Source: Myroides profundi (GTDB lineage Bacteria; Bacteroidota; Bacteroidia; Flavobacteriales; Flavobacteriaceae). From it: a stretch of 64,000 nucleotides of DNA. The notes beneath the pieces were generated by a model that worked only from the letters and a program-made list of their open reading frames with translations, had not been told where the DNA came from and did not search any database. A program made the position numbers and the translations under genes. Below are positions 63,212-64,000 of this stretch, in pieces. Location: the NCBI RefSeq assembly GCF_000833025.1, contig NZ_CP010817.1:2852001-2916000 (forward strand), written 5' to 3'. How positions within the stretch are numbered: the stretch's first letter is position 1; each line of letters starts with the position of its first letter.

Positions 63212-63763
63212 TTATTCATATCTATCTAACTCCTTATTACCATAAACTAATAAGCTATCATAAGGATTGCCGGTTAACCCTAATAACTGTGCAAAAGCAG
63301 GCTCCGTTTTTATCCCTGCTTTTTTCAGCTTTATTACTTCTTGCTTGAAGCTATCACCTTTCTCGTTTAAGATGGCATATTCAATGAGCATATGTCTATA
63401 ACCATTTTGTTCTTCTATAGGTCTAGGTTGAGCGAACAACTCTACCGGAAATTCTTCTAACGTAAAGTTGACTACTACAGTAGGTATACCTCCTATCTCC
63501 GCTTCTGTCAAAGTATAGTCTTCTATAAACGAAAACGAAAGTTGTACGGTTTGTATAAACTCCTCTTTATTCTGATAACAACAAGCAATATCTAAATCAC
63601 TCCCTTCAACGGCAATATCTATCGGAAAAGTACCGATTAATACTGGATCAAACTTACGTAACTTATCCATTACTAATCCTTGTTCTAGTACCTCAGCTAT
63701 TCGCTGTTGTACCTTGTTTCCTTCTCGTAGATAACTCAGCTCTTTAAAATTAATATCACTCAT
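63212..63763 (-). CDS. DUF4269 protein, minimal nucleotidyltransferase-like
   Basis: 183 aa. LIGTFPIDIAVEGSDLDIAC has the G-(S/T)-x(n)-SDxD pattern of nucleotidyltransferase folds, with the third carboxylate possibly in VELFAQPRP. DUF4269 proteins are of unknown function. Soluble and cytoplasmic. It starts 15 bp after the stop of the SMR efflux gene, so the two may be co-transcribed. Confidence 0.83.
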   Translation of the reverse strand: MSDINFKELSYLREGNKVQQRIAEVLEQGLVMDKLRKFDPVLIGTFPIDIAVEGSDLDIACCYQNKEEFIQTVQLSFSFIEDYTLTEAEIGGIPTVVVNFTLEEFPVELFAQPRPIEEQNGYRHMLIEYAILNEKGDSFKQEVIKLKKAGIKTEPAFAQLLGLTGNPYDSLLVYGNKELDRYE

Positions 63764-63778
63764 TTTTCTATCTGTTAT

Positions 63779-64000
63779 TTAATGTGCACTCATTTTAGAG
63801 AATACATTGATTACAACTACCCCCGCTATAATCAATCCCAGCCCTAATACAGCAGGTACATCTGGTTTTTGGTTATACAGTACTATCGCTATCAAAGTTA
63901 CTAAAACGATACCTACTCCTGACCATATCGCATACGCTATCCCTACGGGAATAGTGCGAAGAGTCTGACTTAAACAATAAAATGCAGCCGCATACATCAA
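63779..64000 (-). CDS. SMR-family multidrug efflux protein, 5' part outside window
   Basis: The last ~73 codons of a gene entering from the right edge. Three hydrophobic segments are visible, with the family motif GIAYAIWSGVGIVLVTLIAI (second to third helices) and the C-terminal helix VLGLGLIIAGVVVINVFS. The first helix with the essential Glu lies outside. Complete SMR proteins have ~105-110 aa and work as dimers, exchanging protons for cationic drugs or guanidinium-type compounds. Confidence 0.9.
   Translation of the reverse strand: MMYAAAFYCLSQTLRTIPVGIAYAIWSGVGIVLVTLIAIVLYNQKPDVPAVLGLGLIIAGVVVINVFSKMSAH

Noticed and set aside
1..64000. tRNA, rRNA, insertion sequence, phage or integrase genes
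   Set aside because: I looked for T-loop-like motifs, transposase/integrase motifs and terminal inverted repeats and saw none that hold up.

Overview
The window is about 64 kb of low-GC chromosome from a member of the Bacteroidota, almost certainly family Flavobacteriaceae; Myroides or a close relative is my best guess. Grounds: a type IX secretion/gliding-type outer-membrane locus (PorP/SprF-like protein, type B sorting domain, OmpA-PD40 protein), a fused CcsBA-type cytochrome c biogenesis protein, a BT_3928-like DoxX protein, and promoters of the Bacteroidota type (TTTG, about 19 nt, TAnnTTTG) at many starts. No tRNA, rRNA, CRISPR array, insertion sequence or prophage was seen.

Layout. 1-3544: ccsBA (partial) divergent from an aspartate-type aminotransferase. 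4083-17664 (minus): a surface-protein operon with a 1886-aa secreted modular protein, a 974-aa secreted protein with near-identical 399-bp tandem repeats, a 205-aa secreted protein, a protein with a T9SS type B C-terminal domain, PorP/SprF and OmpA-PD40. 17665-19725: a long gene-poor stretch with repeated hairpins that share an 11-nt loop and a minus-strand terminator that no visible gene needs. 19726-20979: a membrane-anchored LuxR-type regulator. 21158-28440 (minus): a complete histidine operon (hisG-D-C-B-H-A-F-IE) behind a leader peptide with five consecutive His codons and an attenuator. 28516-33039: alpha/beta hydrolase, small unknown protein, aminopeptidase P and a SWIM zinc-finger protein. 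33243-40528 (minus): a five-gene operon built around a 1687-aa DUF4132 protein and a nucleoside 2-deoxyribosyltransferase-like protein, a candidate conflict/defence locus. 40639-41657: a Fic-domain protein behind three palindromic operators. 41740-44768: small lipoprotein, methyltransferase, rhodanese and unknown genes.

44936-51430 (plus) is the most unusual region. A PadR regulator is followed by nine tandem paralogous membrane proteins, all with a conserved alpha-helical N-terminus (HAAS/DUF1700-like) and strongly divergent four-helix membrane C-termini, and then by a 20-codon hydrophobic mini-ORF. Several neighbouring copies have almost identical 5' ends (135-200 bp) but unrelated 3' parts, which suggests modular diversification or gene conversion.

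51446-64000: rlmH; a lipoprotein and folP (minus); the DUF1599 - DoxX/BT_3928 - ABC permease - TlpA - tpiA operon; an AraC regulator and a siderophore-interacting-type flavoprotein; a TPR histidine kinase/NarL regulator pair; a lipoprotein; a DUF4269 protein; and an SMR-family efflux protein cut by the window end.
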